Shown here piece after piece: positions 51,710 to 61,109 of a stretch of 64,000 bases of DNA. This DNA comes from Polynucleobacter sp. 86C-FISCH (GTDB taxonomy: Bacteria > Pseudomonadota > Gammaproteobacteria > Burkholderiales > Burkholderiaceae). Each line of letters opens with the position of its first letter. Position 1 is the stretch's first letter. The position numbers and the translations under genes are program-made. The DNA is taken from positions 1,279,531 through 1,343,530 of the forward strand of contig NZ_JACVOL010000001.1 in the NCBI RefSeq assembly GCF_018882415.1, given 5' to 3'. Below the pieces are notes generated by a model, which ran no database searches, was not told where the DNA came from, and saw nothing but the letters and a program-made list of their open reading frames with translations.

Positions 51710-52480
51710 TTAGGCCAATAGTAGAAATACTGTTGGCCTATTTTGTAATGAGGCGCATGCGGCTTCATTCGGATAGCGTTTACGCCAGTCTGCAATTGAT
51801 AGAGTGGTAATCATTTCTGATGGAAGACTCAGGTCTACACCAAGACACAGCAGGCTTTGCGGTGCCAGTGAATTGATACATGCCATCAGCATCGCAGTAT
51901 TGCGATAGGGCGTCTCAATCCAAATTTGGGTTTGTTGCAATTTGCGAGACTCAACTTCTAGCTGCTTCAGTTTTGCTGTGCGTTCATGAGCGTCATGAGG
52001 CAAATACCCCTGAAATGCAAAGCGCTGGCCATTGAGCCCGCTAGCCATTAGTCCTAGCAAAATTGAGCTTGGCCCAACCAATGGCTTAACTTGTGCGCCT
52101 AACTTATGTGCTGCTAGAACTAATTCCGCGCCTGGATCGGCCACGCCAGGTACTCCCGCTTCTGACATGAGGCCCATATCGTTTCCGGCAAGTAAGGGTT
52201 TGAGTAAATCAGCAGGTTTTACTGAATCGCCATACTTTGCATTGCGCGCTGCACCGCGCCATTCGCTCATCTGCATTTCTTGAATAGTGCAGGCTAATGG
52301 TGAAACAGAATCAATTGCTTTTAATAAGGCGCGTGCTGTTTTAGCGTCTTCCACAATCCAATGTTTGAGCTTGGCTGATTGCGCAATCGTTTCCGCAGGA
52401 AGCACCCAAGGTAGTTGTTCAGCGCGGCCGTCATCGCCCAAGGTGTTTGGAACCAAATACAGAGTGCCGAGTTTGCTCAT
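51710..52480 (-). CDS. Tetrapyrrole-methylase-fold SAM-dependent methyltransferase (RsmI-like)
   Basis: The 256-residue protein has the fold of RsmI: LGTLYLVPNTLGDDGRAEQL at the start, DMGLMSEAGVPGVADPGAEL near residue 102, the LVGPSSILLGLMASGLNGQR segment, and IWIETPYRNTAMLM. RsmI methylates the ribose of C1402 of 16S rRNA; this shorter subgroup may have another substrate. It is minus-strand, 23 bp downstream of maf. Confidence 0.83.
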   Translation of the reverse strand: MSKLGTLYLVPNTLGDDGRAEQLPWVLPAETIAQSAKLKHWIVEDAKTARALLKAIDSVSPLACTIQEMQMSEWRGAARNAKYGDSVKPADLLKPLLAGNDMGLMSEAGVPGVADPGAELVLAAHKLGAQVKPLVGPSSILLGLMASGLNGQRFAFQGYLPHDAHERTAKLKQLEVESRKLQQTQIWIETPYRNTAMLMACINSLAPQSLLCLGVDLSLPSEMITTLSIADWRKRYPNEAACASLQNRPTVFLLLA

Positions 52481-52503
52481 AAATAACTTCTTTTATTTTT
52501 TAC

Positions 52504-53100
52504 TTAGTTTTTTGATGGAATTGCAAAGCCTGCATCGCGCAGTAGGCCTGTTAATGCAATGAGAGGTAGACCAATGAGTGCCGTAGGATCATCGCTCTTA
52601 ATGGATTCCAGCAGACTAATACCAAGGCCTTCAGACTTGGCGCTACCAGCGCAATCATATGGTTCTTCGGCCAGCAAGTAGGCCTCTAAGACATTGTCTG
52701 GAAGTTTACGAAAGGTGACTTCGGTAGGAATGCATAAAGTAGTTTGGGTATCGCCCTTCATCAGGCATAGAGCAGTGTGGAAAATGACTGTTTGACCACG
52801 CATGAGTTGCAATTGCGCTAACGCTCGTTCGAAATTACCCGGCTTACCAATTGCTGCGCCACAAAGATCTGCAACTTGATCAGATCCAATCACCCAAGCA
52901 TCAGGATGCTCTTTGGCAACTGCAGCTGCTTTTGCATATGCTAGACGCATTGCTAAATCGAGAGTGCTCTCACTAGTGAGAGGTGTTTCATCTGCCTTGG
53001 GTGAAATGACTTCAAAAGGAATCCGCAGACGCTCTAAGAGTTCGCGGCGATATTTGGAGGTAGACCCCAGAATCAAGGGTGGGTTTTGGAAACTACTCAT
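52504..53100 (-). CDS. Maf-family nucleotide pyrophosphatase (YceF type)
   Basis: The 198-residue protein starts with ILGSTSKYRRELLERLRIPF, the S-x-S-x2-R motif of Maf proteins, and has WVIGSDQVADLCGAAIGKPG, with the catalytic Asp of the YceF subgroup, and the KSEGLGISLLESIKSDDPT segment. YceF-type Maf proteins hydrolyse m7GTP and related modified nucleotides to clean the pool. It is divergent from yceD, as in other proteobacteria, with a 43-bp gap. Confidence 0.9.
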   Translation of the reverse strand: MSSFQNPPLILGSTSKYRRELLERLRIPFEVISPKADETPLTSESTLDLAMRLAYAKAAAVAKEHPDAWVIGSDQVADLCGAAIGKPGNFERALAQLQLMRGQTVIFHTALCLMKGDTQTTLCIPTEVTFRKLPDNVLEAYLLAEEPYDCAGSAKSEGLGISLLESIKSDDPTALIGLPLIALTGLLRDAGFAIPSKN

Positions 53101-53143
53101 CGTGTTCTATGCTTTCTAGTGCCGCTTCATTTAGACTGATGCT

Positions 53144-53719
53144 ATGAATCGTAATCAAGTTTTACCTCAAGTCGAACTATCTTCTGAGCCTAGCGCCTTA
53201 AAGAGGATAGATTTTTGTGCCCCTCAATCTTATAAGGGTGCTGGTTTTTTAAGCATCCCGGATCTGCCAAGAGTGGCTGAGGAGGCTTCAACCATCAATC
53301 CGGGCGACGGGTTTAACTGGTCGGTTCAAACGCATTTTGAAGACTCACCCGGTAGTGAGTCGCATCAAATCCTCGAATTAGGCCTAAAAGGCCGTCTGCA
53401 CCTAGTCTGCCAGCGCTGTTTACAGGATTGCGCGGTGGATTTGGAGGAAAAGCGGCGTTTTGTTCTTGTGGCCACTGACGAAGAGGCTGACGCCTATCCC
53501 TTGGAGGATGAAGAACAGGAGCCCCTGGTTGTGAGCCAGCATTTCAACCTCCTGGAAACCATTGAGGACGAGGTTTTGCTGTCTTTACCCCTCATTCCCA
53601 AGCATCCAGAAGGTTTTTGTGAGCCTCATGCCTCTACTTTCGGGGATGAGGGTGATGAAGAGACGTCAAATGAACGTGAAAATCCCTTTAACATATTGAA
53701 AAATATGAAGAAAAACTGA
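53144..53719 (+). CDS. yceD: YceD family protein (DUF177)
   Basis: The 191-residue acidic protein contains the conserved LVCQRCLQDCAVDLEEKRRF with its CxxC pair and the DEEQEPLVVSQHFNLLETIEDEVLLSLPLIP region (in part: NLLETIEDEVLLSLPLIPKH). YceD proteins are linked to 23S rRNA accumulation and the family is nearly always encoded before rpmF, as here. The function in detail is not established. Confidence 0.88.
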   Translation: MNRNQVLPQVELSSEPSALKRIDFCAPQSYKGAGFLSIPDLPRVAEEASTINPGDGFNWSVQTHFEDSPGSESHQILELGLKGRLHLVCQRCLQDCAVDLEEKRRFVLVATDEEADAYPLEDEEQEPLVVSQHFNLLETIEDEVLLSLPLIPKHPEGFCEPHASTFGDEGDEETSNERENPFNILKNMKKN

Positions 53720-53795
53720 AATCAGTAGCTTTATTTCAATTGTTGTTTTGAGTATGTTTTGTCAATGAATCAAGCATTTAGGTGCTTTTCCATGC

Positions 53796-53801
53796 TAGAA
53801 T
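53796..53801 (+). promoter_or_regulatory. Extended -10 promoter and ribosome binding site of rpmF
   Basis: TGCTAGAAT contains a TAGAAT -10 box at 53796-53801 with a TG extension, giving a start about 53808. No good -35 lies at 17 bp, consistent with the extended -10 class. AGGAG at 53814-53818 then precedes the ATG at 53825, so rpmF can be expressed apart from yceD. Confidence 0.5.
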
Positions 53802-53824
53802 GTCGCCTTGCTTAGGAGTTCAAT

Positions 53825-54004
53825 ATGGCCGTTCAACAAAACAAAAAATCACCTTCCAAACGTGGCATGCATCGTGCGCACGACTTTTTGACCGCACCTG
53901 CTACGGCTGTTGAAGCCACAACTGGTGAGGCTCATTTGCGCCACCACATTTCACCTAACGGCTACTATCGTGGTCGTAAAGTTGTTAAAACTAAAAACGA
54001 CTAA
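53825..54004 (+). CDS. rpmF: 50S ribosomal protein L32
   Basis: The frame from ATG 53825 to TAA 54004 encodes 59 residues starting [20 protein letters not shown] and including [17 protein letters not shown], both typical of bacterial L32. It is the form without zinc-binding cysteines. L32 is part of the large ribosomal subunit. The gene lies between yceD and plsX as in many Gram-negative bacteria, with its own promoter and a terminator-like hairpin behind it. Confidence 0.96.
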   Translation: MAVQQNKKSPSKRGMHRAHDFLTAPATAVEATTGEAHLRHHISPNGYYRGRKVVKTKND

Positions 54005-54026
54005 TTTTTTAGTCTAAACAGATAGA

Positions 54027-54054
54027 AGCGGCTCCAGTAAAAGCCGCTTTTTTC
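54027..54054 (+). terminator. Terminator/attenuator between rpmF and plsX
   Basis: AGCGGCT (54027-54033), loop CCAGTAAA, AGCCGCT (54042-54048), then a T-rich run. It separates ribosomal protein mRNA from the fatty-acid genes and may let part of the transcription through. Confidence 0.75.
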
Positions 54055-54087
54055 TTGGATAAATCACTTGCAGCAATCAATGAGTTT

Positions 54088-55101
54088 ATGAGCGTTACTC
54101 TTGCTATTGATGCCATGGGCGGAGATCATGGAGTCGTCGTGACGGTTCCAGCTGCCTGCGATTTTCTAGAAAAACATGCAGATGTGAAGATTGCCTTGGT
54201 AGGTGATCCCGATTTAATCAAGCAAGTCTTGAGTAAATCTCCTAAAGCTCCGATGGAGCGAATTCAAATTATTCCCGCTAGTGAAGTTGTCTTGATGGAT
54301 GATCCCATTGAGGTTGCTTTGCGTCGCAAAAAAGATTCTTCAATGCGTGTTGCTATTGAGCAAGTGAAAGAGGGTGCTGCTGATGCAGTCATCTCTTCCG
54401 GTAATACGGGCGCGCTCATGGCGATTTCTCGCTACATCTTAAAAACCCTTGAGGGCGTTGATCGTCCTGCAATTGCTACTGCTATTCCCAATGAATTGGG
54501 GCGTGGCACGACTATGCTGGATTTGGGCGCGAATGCTGACTGTGAGCCAATGCACTTGGTTCAGTTCGCTCAAATGGCAAACGTGATGGTGCAAGTGGTG
54601 GATGGCAAACAAAACCCTTCGATCGGTCTTCTCAATATTGGTGAAGAAGTGATTAAGGGTAATGAAGTGGTTAAGCAAACCAGCGAGCTACTGCGTCAAA
54701 CTTCCTTAAACTTTTATGGCAACGTAGAAGGCAATGACATCTTTAAGGGCACTACCGATATTGTGGTGTGTGATGGCTTTGTGGGTAACGTTGTATTAAA
54801 GGCTAGCGAAGGCTTGGCTAAGATGATGAGTGGAATGATTCGTGAAGAATTTAATCGCTCATTGATGACTAAGATTATGGCTGTTTGCGCAATGGTCCCT
54901 TTGCTCAGAGTGCGTAAGCGCGTTGATCATCGTCGTTATAACGGTGCGGTATTGTTAGGGTTGCGCGGCTGCGTGATTAAGAGTCATGGTTCCGCGGACA
55001 GTTATGCATTTGGCTTTGCTTTGGACCGTGCTTATGAAGCAGCTAAAAATCGCATGGTAGAGCGCATTGCCGCAGCCTTTGTAGTGGAGACAAAAGTATG
55101 A
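54088..55101 (+). CDS. plsX: Phosphate acyltransferase PlsX
   Basis: The start at 54088 ([20 protein letters not shown]) gives 337 residues; an in-frame TTG 33 bp upstream lies inside the terminator tail and is unlikely. [10 protein letters not shown] is the N-terminal PlsX motif, and [18 protein letters not shown] and [20 protein letters not shown] follow. It converts acyl-ACP to acyl phosphate for phospholipid synthesis. The stop overlaps fabH by 4 bp. Confidence 0.95.
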   Translation: MSVTLAIDAMGGDHGVVVTVPAACDFLEKHADVKIALVGDPDLIKQVLSKSPKAPMERIQIIPASEVVLMDDPIEVALRRKKDSSMRVAIEQVKEGAADAVISSGNTGALMAISRYILKTLEGVDRPAIATAIPNELGRGTTMLDLGANADCEPMHLVQFAQMANVMVQVVDGKQNPSIGLLNIGEEVIKGNEVVKQTSELLRQTSLNFYGNVEGNDIFKGTTDIVVCDGFVGNVVLKASEGLAKMMSGMIREEFNRSLMTKIMAVCAMVPLLRVRKRVDHRRYNGAVLLGLRGCVIKSHGSADSYAFGFALDRAYEAAKNRMVERIAAAFVVETKV

Positions 55102-56084
55102 GTATCTTTGCAAGAGTAGCTGGCACTGGAAGCTATCTTCCTGAGCTGCGTCTAACTAATCAGGACTTGGTAGAGCGCCTCGCCAAAACTGGCCTGGAGA
55201 CAAGCGATGAATGGATTAAGACGCGTAGCGGAATTTCTGCACGTCACTTTGCGGCCGAGAATGAGCTCACAAGCGATCTAGCGGTAAAGGCTGCAGAGGC
55301 CGCAATCAGTAGCGCTGGGATTACCTCTGAAGATTTAGATCTCATTATTTTGGCCACTTCTACACCAGATCATTTGGGTGGATTTCCAAGCACTGCTTGT
55401 GTAGTTCAAGATAAATTAGGTGCGCATACTTCTTGTGCAGCATTTGATGTGCAGGCGGTTTGTGCCGGCTTTACTTATGCGCTTGCAATTGCAGATGCTT
55501 TTATTCGTTCTGGCTCATACAAAAAAGTTTTGGTGATTGGTGCTGAAACCTTCTCGCGTATTCTGAATTTCCAAGATCGCGGCACATGCGTTTTGTTCGG
55601 TGATGGCGCTGGAGCGGTTGTACTCGAGGCTTCCAAAGAAGCTGGCATTCTTTCTACCGCATTGCATGCTGATGGTAGTCAGCGCGATATCTTGTGTGTT
55701 CCTGGTCGTGCAGGCAACGGAGAGGTGCACGGTTCACCGTTTATGACGATGGATGGTCAAGCAGTATTTAAGTTGGCCGTGAAAGTTTTAGAGCAAGTCG
55801 CTCACGAGGCGCTTGATAAAGCCAACCTCAAGCCTGAGCAAATTGACTGGCTAGTTCCGCATCAAGCAAACATTCGCATCATGGAAGGCACTGCCAAGAA
55901 GATGGGCATGTCCATGGATAAAGTGATTGTGACTGTGCACGAGCACGGCAATACTTCCGCCGCATCGATTCCGTTGGCATTAGATTCTGGTGTGCGTTCC
56001 GGACAAATTAAGCGTGGCCAACATCTTTTATTAGAAGGTGTTGGTGGTGGCTTTGCTTGGGGCGCGGTAGCCATTAAATACTAA
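55098..56084 (+). CDS. fabH: 3-oxoacyl-ACP synthase III FabH
   Basis: The 328-residue protein has [16 protein letters not shown], catalytic Cys in [16 protein letters not shown], His in [14 protein letters not shown] and Asn in [15 protein letters not shown], the complete Cys-His-Asn triad. It condenses acetyl-CoA with malonyl-ACP to start fatty acid chains. It is translationally coupled to plsX through an ATGA overlap. Confidence 0.97.
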   Translation: MSIFARVAGTGSYLPELRLTNQDLVERLAKTGLETSDEWIKTRSGISARHFAAENELTSDLAVKAAEAAISSAGITSEDLDLIILATSTPDHLGGFPSTACVVQDKLGAHTSCAAFDVQAVCAGFTYALAIADAFIRSGSYKKVLVIGAETFSRILNFQDRGTCVLFGDGAGAVVLEASKEAGILSTALHADGSQRDILCVPGRAGNGEVHGSPFMTMDGQAVFKLAVKVLEQVAHEALDKANLKPEQIDWLVPHQANIRIMEGTAKKMGMSMDKVIVTVHEHGNTSAASIPLALDSGVRSGQIKRGQHLLLEGVGGGFAWGAVAIKY

Positions 56085-56142
56085 GAATAATTTACTTTTA
56101 TTTATCTATCCCTTTAATTTCTTTCATTAGCGAATTAATCAC

Positions 56143-57078
56143 ATGACATTTGCATTCGTATTCCCCGGTCAAGGTTCTCAATCTGTTGGCATGCTCAACT
56201 CCATTGCGCAGCGTCCAGAAGTACGTACAACATTGCAAGAGGCATCTGATGCCTTGAGTGAGGATGTCACAAAGCTTATTGCTGAAGGTCCTGCTGAAGC
56301 ATTGTCTTTAACAACCAATACTCAGCCTGTGATGTTGACCGCAGGCGTTGCCTTTTATCGCGCCTGGTTAGCTGCCGGTGGCGCTGCCCCTAAGGTCATG
56401 GCGGGTCATAGTCTTGGTGAGTATTCTGCTTTGGTTGCGTCCGGCGTAATCTCGTTTAAAGATGCTGTGCCTTTGGTACGTTTTCGTGCTGAAGCAATGC
56501 AAAGCGCCGTTCCAGTCGGTACTGGCGGTATGGCTGCTATTTTGGGTTTAGATGATGCAACCGTGATTAAGGTTTGTGCTGAGGCAAGCGCTGCTTCTGG
56601 TGGCGTAGTTGAGGCAGTGAATTTCAATGCGCCTGGACAAGTCGTGATTGCTGGTGCAAGTGATGCCGTTACCAAAGCATGCGAGTTATTAAAAGCGGCC
56701 GGTGCTAAACGTGCTTTGCCGTTGCCAGTATCCGCACCATTTCATTCTTCTTTATTGCAGCCTGCTTCAGAAAAGCTTCAAGGCTACTTAGCGAATATCG
56801 AATTTAAAGCACCGAACATTCCTGTTATCAATAACGTGGATGTTGAAATCTTGAATGATCCGGTTGTCATTAAAGATGCTTTGGTGCGTCAAGCAGCTAA
56901 GCCTGTGCGTTGGCAAGAAACGATTCAGGCGATGGCTGGTCAAGGCATCACTCAAGTGGTGGAGTGCGGCCCTGGCAAAGTATTGGCTGGCCTTACCAAG
57001 CGGATTAATGATCAAGTTACTGGCGTGCCAGTGTTTGATGAAGCTAGCTTGACTGAAGTTCTTGCAAGCCTTAAATAA
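56143..57078 (+). CDS. fabD: Malonyl-CoA:ACP transacylase FabD
   Basis: The 311-residue protein begins MTFAFVFPGQGSQSVGMLNS and contains the active Ser in VMAGHSLGEYSALVASG, Arg in LVRFRAEAMQ and His in VSAPFHSSLLQPA. It loads malonate onto acyl carrier protein. It lies 58 bp after fabH and 41 bp before fabG. Confidence 0.97.
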   Translation: MTFAFVFPGQGSQSVGMLNSIAQRPEVRTTLQEASDALSEDVTKLIAEGPAEALSLTTNTQPVMLTAGVAFYRAWLAAGGAAPKVMAGHSLGEYSALVASGVISFKDAVPLVRFRAEAMQSAVPVGTGGMAAILGLDDATVIKVCAEASAASGGVVEAVNFNAPGQVVIAGASDAVTKACELLKAAGAKRALPLPVSAPFHSSLLQPASEKLQGYLANIEFKAPNIPVINNVDVEILNDPVVIKDALVRQAAKPVRWQETIQAMAGQGITQVVECGPGKVLAGLTKRINDQVTGVPVFDEASLTEVLASLK

Positions 57079-57119
57079 AATCCAGATTACAGAAATAAAT
57101 AAGACAGCGGAAGACAAAT

Positions 57120-57863
57120 ATGAATCTCGACTTAAGCGGACAAATTGCCTTAGTAACTGGCGCCTCACGCGGTATTGGTCAAGCAATTGCGGATGAGTTA
57201 GTAAAGTGCGGCGCCAAAGTCATTGGCACTGCTACTTCGGAGAGTGGTGCTAAAGCCATTGATGAGCGTCTGAAAGCTTCTGGTGGTGCAGGTGAGGTAT
57301 TGAATGTCACCGCACCAAATGCTTGCGAAGAAATTATTGATTTGATCGTTAAAGAATATGGCGGCATCAATATTTTGGTGAACAACGCTGGCATTACGCG
57401 CGATAACTTGGCGATGCGTATGAAGTCCGATGAGTGGACCGATGTGATTGATACCAACTTAAGTTCAGTCTTCCGCCTTTCTCAAGCGGTGATGCGTCCG
57501 ATGATGAAGGCTCGTGGCGGCCGCATTATCAATATCACCTCTATTGTTGGTCATATGGGAAATCCTGGTCAGGCAAATTACGCAGCTGCAAAAGCAGGCG
57601 TTTCTGGCATGACTCGTGCCTTAGCTCGCGAAATCGGTAGCCGTAACATCACCGTGAATTGCGTGGCTCCTGGATTTATTGATACTGATATGACCCGCGC
57701 TTTGAGCGAAGAGCAGCAAAATGCCCTAAAAGTGAACATTCCTTTGGCTAGATTGGGTAGTCCTGAGGATGTAGCCCAGGCAGTGGCATTTTTGGCCTCT
57801 CCGGCGGCTGGTTACATTACGGGTAATACCCTACACGTCAATGGCGGACTATATTTAGCCTAA
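57120..57863 (+). CDS. fabG: 3-oxoacyl-ACP reductase FabG
   Basis: The 247-residue short-chain dehydrogenase has the cofactor motif VTGASRGIGQAIADELV, NNAGITRDNLAMRM, catalytic Ser in INITSIVGHMGNPGQ and Tyr-Lys in NYAAAKAGVSGMTRALARE. It reduces 3-ketoacyl-ACP with NADPH. An ATP-independent location between fabD and acpP is the standard order. Confidence 0.97.
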   Translation: MNLDLSGQIALVTGASRGIGQAIADELVKCGAKVIGTATSESGAKAIDERLKASGGAGEVLNVTAPNACEEIIDLIVKEYGGINILVNNAGITRDNLAMRMKSDEWTDVIDTNLSSVFRLSQAVMRPMMKARGGRIINITSIVGHMGNPGQANYAAAKAGVSGMTRALAREIGSRNITVNCVAPGFIDTDMTRALSEEQQNALKVNIPLARLGSPEDVAQAVAFLASPAAGYITGNTLHVNGGLYLA

Positions 57864-57898
57864 CGGCAAAGCAAGGATTTGATCATTTTTAGGCGAAT

Positions 57899-57927
57899 TT
57901 GCTAATTCGGTCCGCCAAACTGATAAA
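57899..57927 (+). promoter_or_regulatory. Possible acpP promoter
   Basis: TTGCTA (57899-57904) and GATAAA (57922-57927) are 17 bp apart in the 102-bp fabG-acpP gap. acpP is usually expressed far above its neighbours, so an internal promoter is expected. Confidence 0.4.
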
Positions 57928-57965
57928 ATCCTTTTCATCGTTTTTTACAACCCCTGGGGAAATTA

Positions 57966-58205
57966 ATGGACAACATCGAACAACGCGTTAAGAAAATCGT
58001 CGCTGAGCAATTAGGCGTCGCAGAAGCAGAGATCAAAAATGAATCTTCTTTTGTGAACGACTTGGGCGCTGACTCTCTTGACACTGTTGAGCTGGTTATG
58101 GCTTTGGAAGATGAATTCGGCATCGAAATTCCTGACGAGGAAGCTGAGAAGATCACCACAGTTCAGCTCGCGATCGACTTCGCTAAATCAAAAGCTCAGG
58201 GTTAA
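57966..58205 (+). CDS. acpP: Acyl carrier protein
   Basis: The 79-residue acidic protein has the 4'-phosphopantetheine site Ser in [20 protein letters not shown]. It carries growing acyl chains. It stands between fabG and fabF and is preceded by TGGGGAAA as the ribosome binding site. Confidence 0.98.
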   Translation: MDNIEQRVKKIVAEQLGVAEAEIKNESSFVNDLGADSLDTVELVMALEDEFGIEIPDEEAEKITTVQLAIDFAKSKAQG

Positions 58206-58226
58206 TTCCCTAGCCTAGGTATTACT

Positions 58227-59474
58227 GTGTCAGCATCAAATGGCCGACGCCGGGTAGTAGTCACCGGCCTTGGTCTCATCTCACCTGTTGGTAATTCAGT
58301 TGATGTAGCTTGGTCTAATTTGCTCGCGGGCAAATCAGGCATTGCTACCATCACCAAGTTTGACCACACTCCGCTTAGCGTTCATTTCGCTGGAGAGGTG
58401 AAAGATTTCAACGTTGAAGAATATGTTTCTGCCAAAGAGGCGCGCCATATGGATACCTTTATCCATTACGGTATCGCTGCTGGTACGCAAGCTCTTCGCG
58501 ACAGTGGTTTAGAGATCACAGAACAAAACGCCGAGCGCGTTGGTGTCATGGTTGGCTCCGGTATTGGTGGCCTCCCAATGATTGAGGAAACAGGCGCTGA
58601 GCTCTTGGCTCGCGGCCCTCGTCGTATTTCACCTTTCTTTGTTCCAGGCTCAATCATCAATATGATTTCTGGTCATCTCAGTATTTTGTTTGGTCTCAAA
58701 GGTCCAAACGTGGCTGCGGTGACTGCTTGTACAACGGGTTTACACAGCATTGGTTTGGCCGCACGTTTAATTCAGTACGGCGATGCTGATGTGATGGTTG
58801 CCGGCGGTGCTGAATCTACTATCTCTGCTTTGGGTGTTGGTGGTTTTGCTTCTGCGAGAGCACTCTCCACACGCAATGATGATCCTGCAACTGCATCACG
58901 TCCTTGGGATAAAGACCGCGATGGTTTTGTTCTTGGCGAAGGTGCTGGTGTTGTAGTGCTTGAAGAATACGAGCACGCAAAAGCACGTGGCGCAAAAATT
59001 TATTGTGAGCTACTCGGCTTCGGTATGAGTGGTGATGCGTATCACATGACTGCTCCAAATATGGATGGTCCACGTCGTTGCATGGTCAATGCAATGCGCG
59101 ATGCCAAACTCAACCCAGATCAAATTCAATACTTAAATGCTCACGGAACTTCTACACCGCTAGGTGATAAGAATGAAACTGAGGCGATCAAGGCAGCTTT
59201 AGGCGATCACGCCAAAAAGGCTTTAATTAATTCCACTAAGTCGATGACCGGCCACCTTTTGGGCGGCGCTGGCGGCTTAGAGTCTGTATTTACGATCCTG
59301 GCCCTCCATAACCAGAAGTCGCCACCTACTATCAATATCTTTAATCAAGACCCTGAGTGTGATTTGGACTACTGCGCCAATACCGCTAGGGATGTGAAGA
59401 TAGACCATGCAGTCAAAAACAATTTTGGCTTTGGGGGTACTAACGGTACCTTGATTTTTGGCAAACTGACCTAA
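58227..59474 (+). CDS. fabF: 3-oxoacyl-ACP synthase II FabF
   Basis: The 415-residue enzyme begins with GTG at 58227 and reads [20 protein letters not shown]. The catalytic Cys is in [18 protein letters not shown], and the two His in [16 protein letters not shown] and [18 protein letters not shown]. It elongates acyl chains and controls the content of unsaturated fatty acids. In many Betaproteobacteria rpoE and rse genes follow; here mucD starts 50 bp after the stop. Confidence 0.97.
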   Translation: MSASNGRRRVVVTGLGLISPVGNSVDVAWSNLLAGKSGIATITKFDHTPLSVHFAGEVKDFNVEEYVSAKEARHMDTFIHYGIAAGTQALRDSGLEITEQNAERVGVMVGSGIGGLPMIEETGAELLARGPRRISPFFVPGSIINMISGHLSILFGLKGPNVAAVTACTTGLHSIGLAARLIQYGDADVMVAGGAESTISALGVGGFASARALSTRNDDPATASRPWDKDRDGFVLGEGAGVVVLEEYEHAKARGAKIYCELLGFGMSGDAYHMTAPNMDGPRRCMVNAMRDAKLNPDQIQYLNAHGTSTPLGDKNETEAIKAALGDHAKKALINSTKSMTGHLLGGAGGLESVFTILALHNQKSPPTINIFNQDPECDLDYCANTARDVKIDHAVKNNFGFGGTNGTLIFGKLT

Positions 59475-59524
59475 TATTCTAAGTATCTCCATTGTTGGTC
59501 TTTACCAAGTAGGTCTATAGCATT

Positions 59525-60973
59525 ATGAAAAAGTACTTAATTGCGCTCATGACTATTTTTAGTCTTGGGCAGTTTGCATTTATTCAACCTGTCTCCGCAC
59601 AAAATCCTCGGGTAACGATTCCTGATTTTGCTGATTTGGTTGAGCGTGCCAGTCCAGCGGTCGTGAATATTCGCACCACTGAAAAAGTGGTGGTGCAGCA
59701 AGCTCAAGGCGGTATTCCTGGAATGCCTGAGGATCAAGCAGAATTCTTCCGTCGTTTCTTTGGGGTGCCCATTCCCGGAATGCCAAATGGCCCAAAACAA
59801 GCGCAACCAAATCCCGGTAAGCCGCAAGAAGCAGATCGTGGTGTTGGCTCTGGTTTCATTATTGAATCCAATGGATTAATTTTGACAAACGCGCATGTGG
59901 TTGAGGGTGCTACAACTATCTATGTGACCTTGACTGATAAGCGCGAGTTCAAAGCAAAGTTACTCGGTATGGATAAACGTACTGATGTTGCTGTTGTCAA
60001 AATTGATGCTCGCGATTTACCTAAGTTGCCTTTGGGCGATTCTTCAAGAGTGCGTGTGGGTGAGTGGGTTCTAGCAATTGGTTCCCCGTTTGGCCTTGAG
60101 AATACGGTCACCGCAGGGATTGTGTCTGCTAAGAGTCGTGATACTGGCGACTACTTGCCTTTCATCCAGACGGACGTGGCGGTTAATCCAGGCAACTCTG
60201 GCGGCCCTTTATTAAATACCGCCGGTCAGGTGATTGGCATCAACTCACAAATCTTTAGTCGCTCTGGTGGCTATATGGGAATTTCATTTGCTATTCCGAT
60301 TGATGAGGCAATGCGTGTTGCTGATCAATTGCGTACCAATGGCAAGATGACGCGTGGTCGTATTGGTGTTGCTTTGGGCGAGATGACCAAAGATGTTGCT
60401 GAGAGTTTAGGTTTGGGTAAACCGCGTGGCGCATACGTTCGTAACGTTGAGCCAGGTGGACCAGCTGCTGCAGGTGGAATTGAGTCCGGCGATGTGATTC
60501 TGAGTTTCAACGGGCGCGATATTGCTAAATCAACTGACTTACCAAGAGTGGTTGGCGAAACAAAGCCGGGTACTTCAGCTCCAGTGCAAGTTTGGCGCAA
60601 GGGTGGTACTCGAGATTTAACGGTGACCGTAACTGATGCCGAGTCTACTCAGGCGGCAAATAAGAAGTCGGATGCCCCAGCTCCAAATACCAATAGCGCA
60701 AATGCTCTAGGTGTGGCTGTGAGTGAGTTATCCGATAGTAAAAAGAAGGATTTGAATATCAAGGGCGGGGTTGAAGTGACCGGCTTAGGTGAAGGTCCCT
60801 TGGCCAGAGCCGGAATTCGCCCTGGAGATGTCATTATTCGGGTTGCTGATGCTGATATTACGGGCGTTAAGCAGTTTGAGGCCTTGGTTAAGGGCCTAGA
60901 TGCTAACAAGGCCGTCCCGGTCTTTATACGCCGTGCTGATAGCACTTTGGTAGTCCCTGTAAGGCCCAAATAA
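59525..60973 (+). CDS. mucD: Periplasmic serine protease MucD/DegP-type
   Basis: The 482-residue precursor has a signal peptide (KYLIALMTIFSLGQFAFIQP). The trypsin-like domain shows His in ILTNAHVVEGATT, Asp in DKRTDVAVVKIDAR and Ser in NPGNSGGPLLNTAGQVIG; two PDZ domains follow at about 285-380 and 395-480. It degrades and refolds damaged envelope proteins. Its usual regulatory genes rpoE, rseA and rseB are missing from the position before it. Confidence 0.94.
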   Translation: MKKYLIALMTIFSLGQFAFIQPVSAQNPRVTIPDFADLVERASPAVVNIRTTEKVVVQQAQGGIPGMPEDQAEFFRRFFGVPIPGMPNGPKQAQPNPGKPQEADRGVGSGFIIESNGLILTNAHVVEGATTIYVTLTDKREFKAKLLGMDKRTDVAVVKIDARDLPKLPLGDSSRVRVGEWVLAIGSPFGLENTVTAGIVSAKSRDTGDYLPFIQTDVAVNPGNSGGPLLNTAGQVIGINSQIFSRSGGYMGISFAIPIDEAMRVADQLRTNGKMTRGRIGVALGEMTKDVAESLGLGKPRGAYVRNVEPGGPAAAGGIESGDVILSFNGRDIAKSTDLPRVVGETKPGTSAPVQVWRKGGTRDLTVTVTDAESTQAANKKSDAPAPNTNSANALGVAVSELSDSKKKDLNIKGGVEVTGLGEGPLARAGIRPGDVIIRVADADITGVKQFEALVKGLDANKAVPVFIRRADSTLVVPVRPK

Positions 60974-60991
60974 CCCTATTTTGGGTCTAGA

Positions 60992-61025
60992 AATGGGGTT
61001 TGGCGCCTTTTGGGCGCCACCCATT
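60992..61025. other. Long hairpin between mucD and lepA without U-tract
   Basis: TGGCGCC (61001-61007), loop TTTTG, GGCGCCA (61013-61019), extended outward by AATGGG (60992-60997) and CCCATT (61020-61025) with a three-base bulge. No T-run follows, so it is more likely an RNA stability or processing element than an intrinsic terminator. Confidence 0.55.
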
Positions 61026-61109
61026 ACAATCACTTTAAGACGACTTTTTGCAGCGCATCATTGTGGTGCGTTCTGACAAGGCGTTTTTTGAATGACCTAT
61101 TAAGACGCT

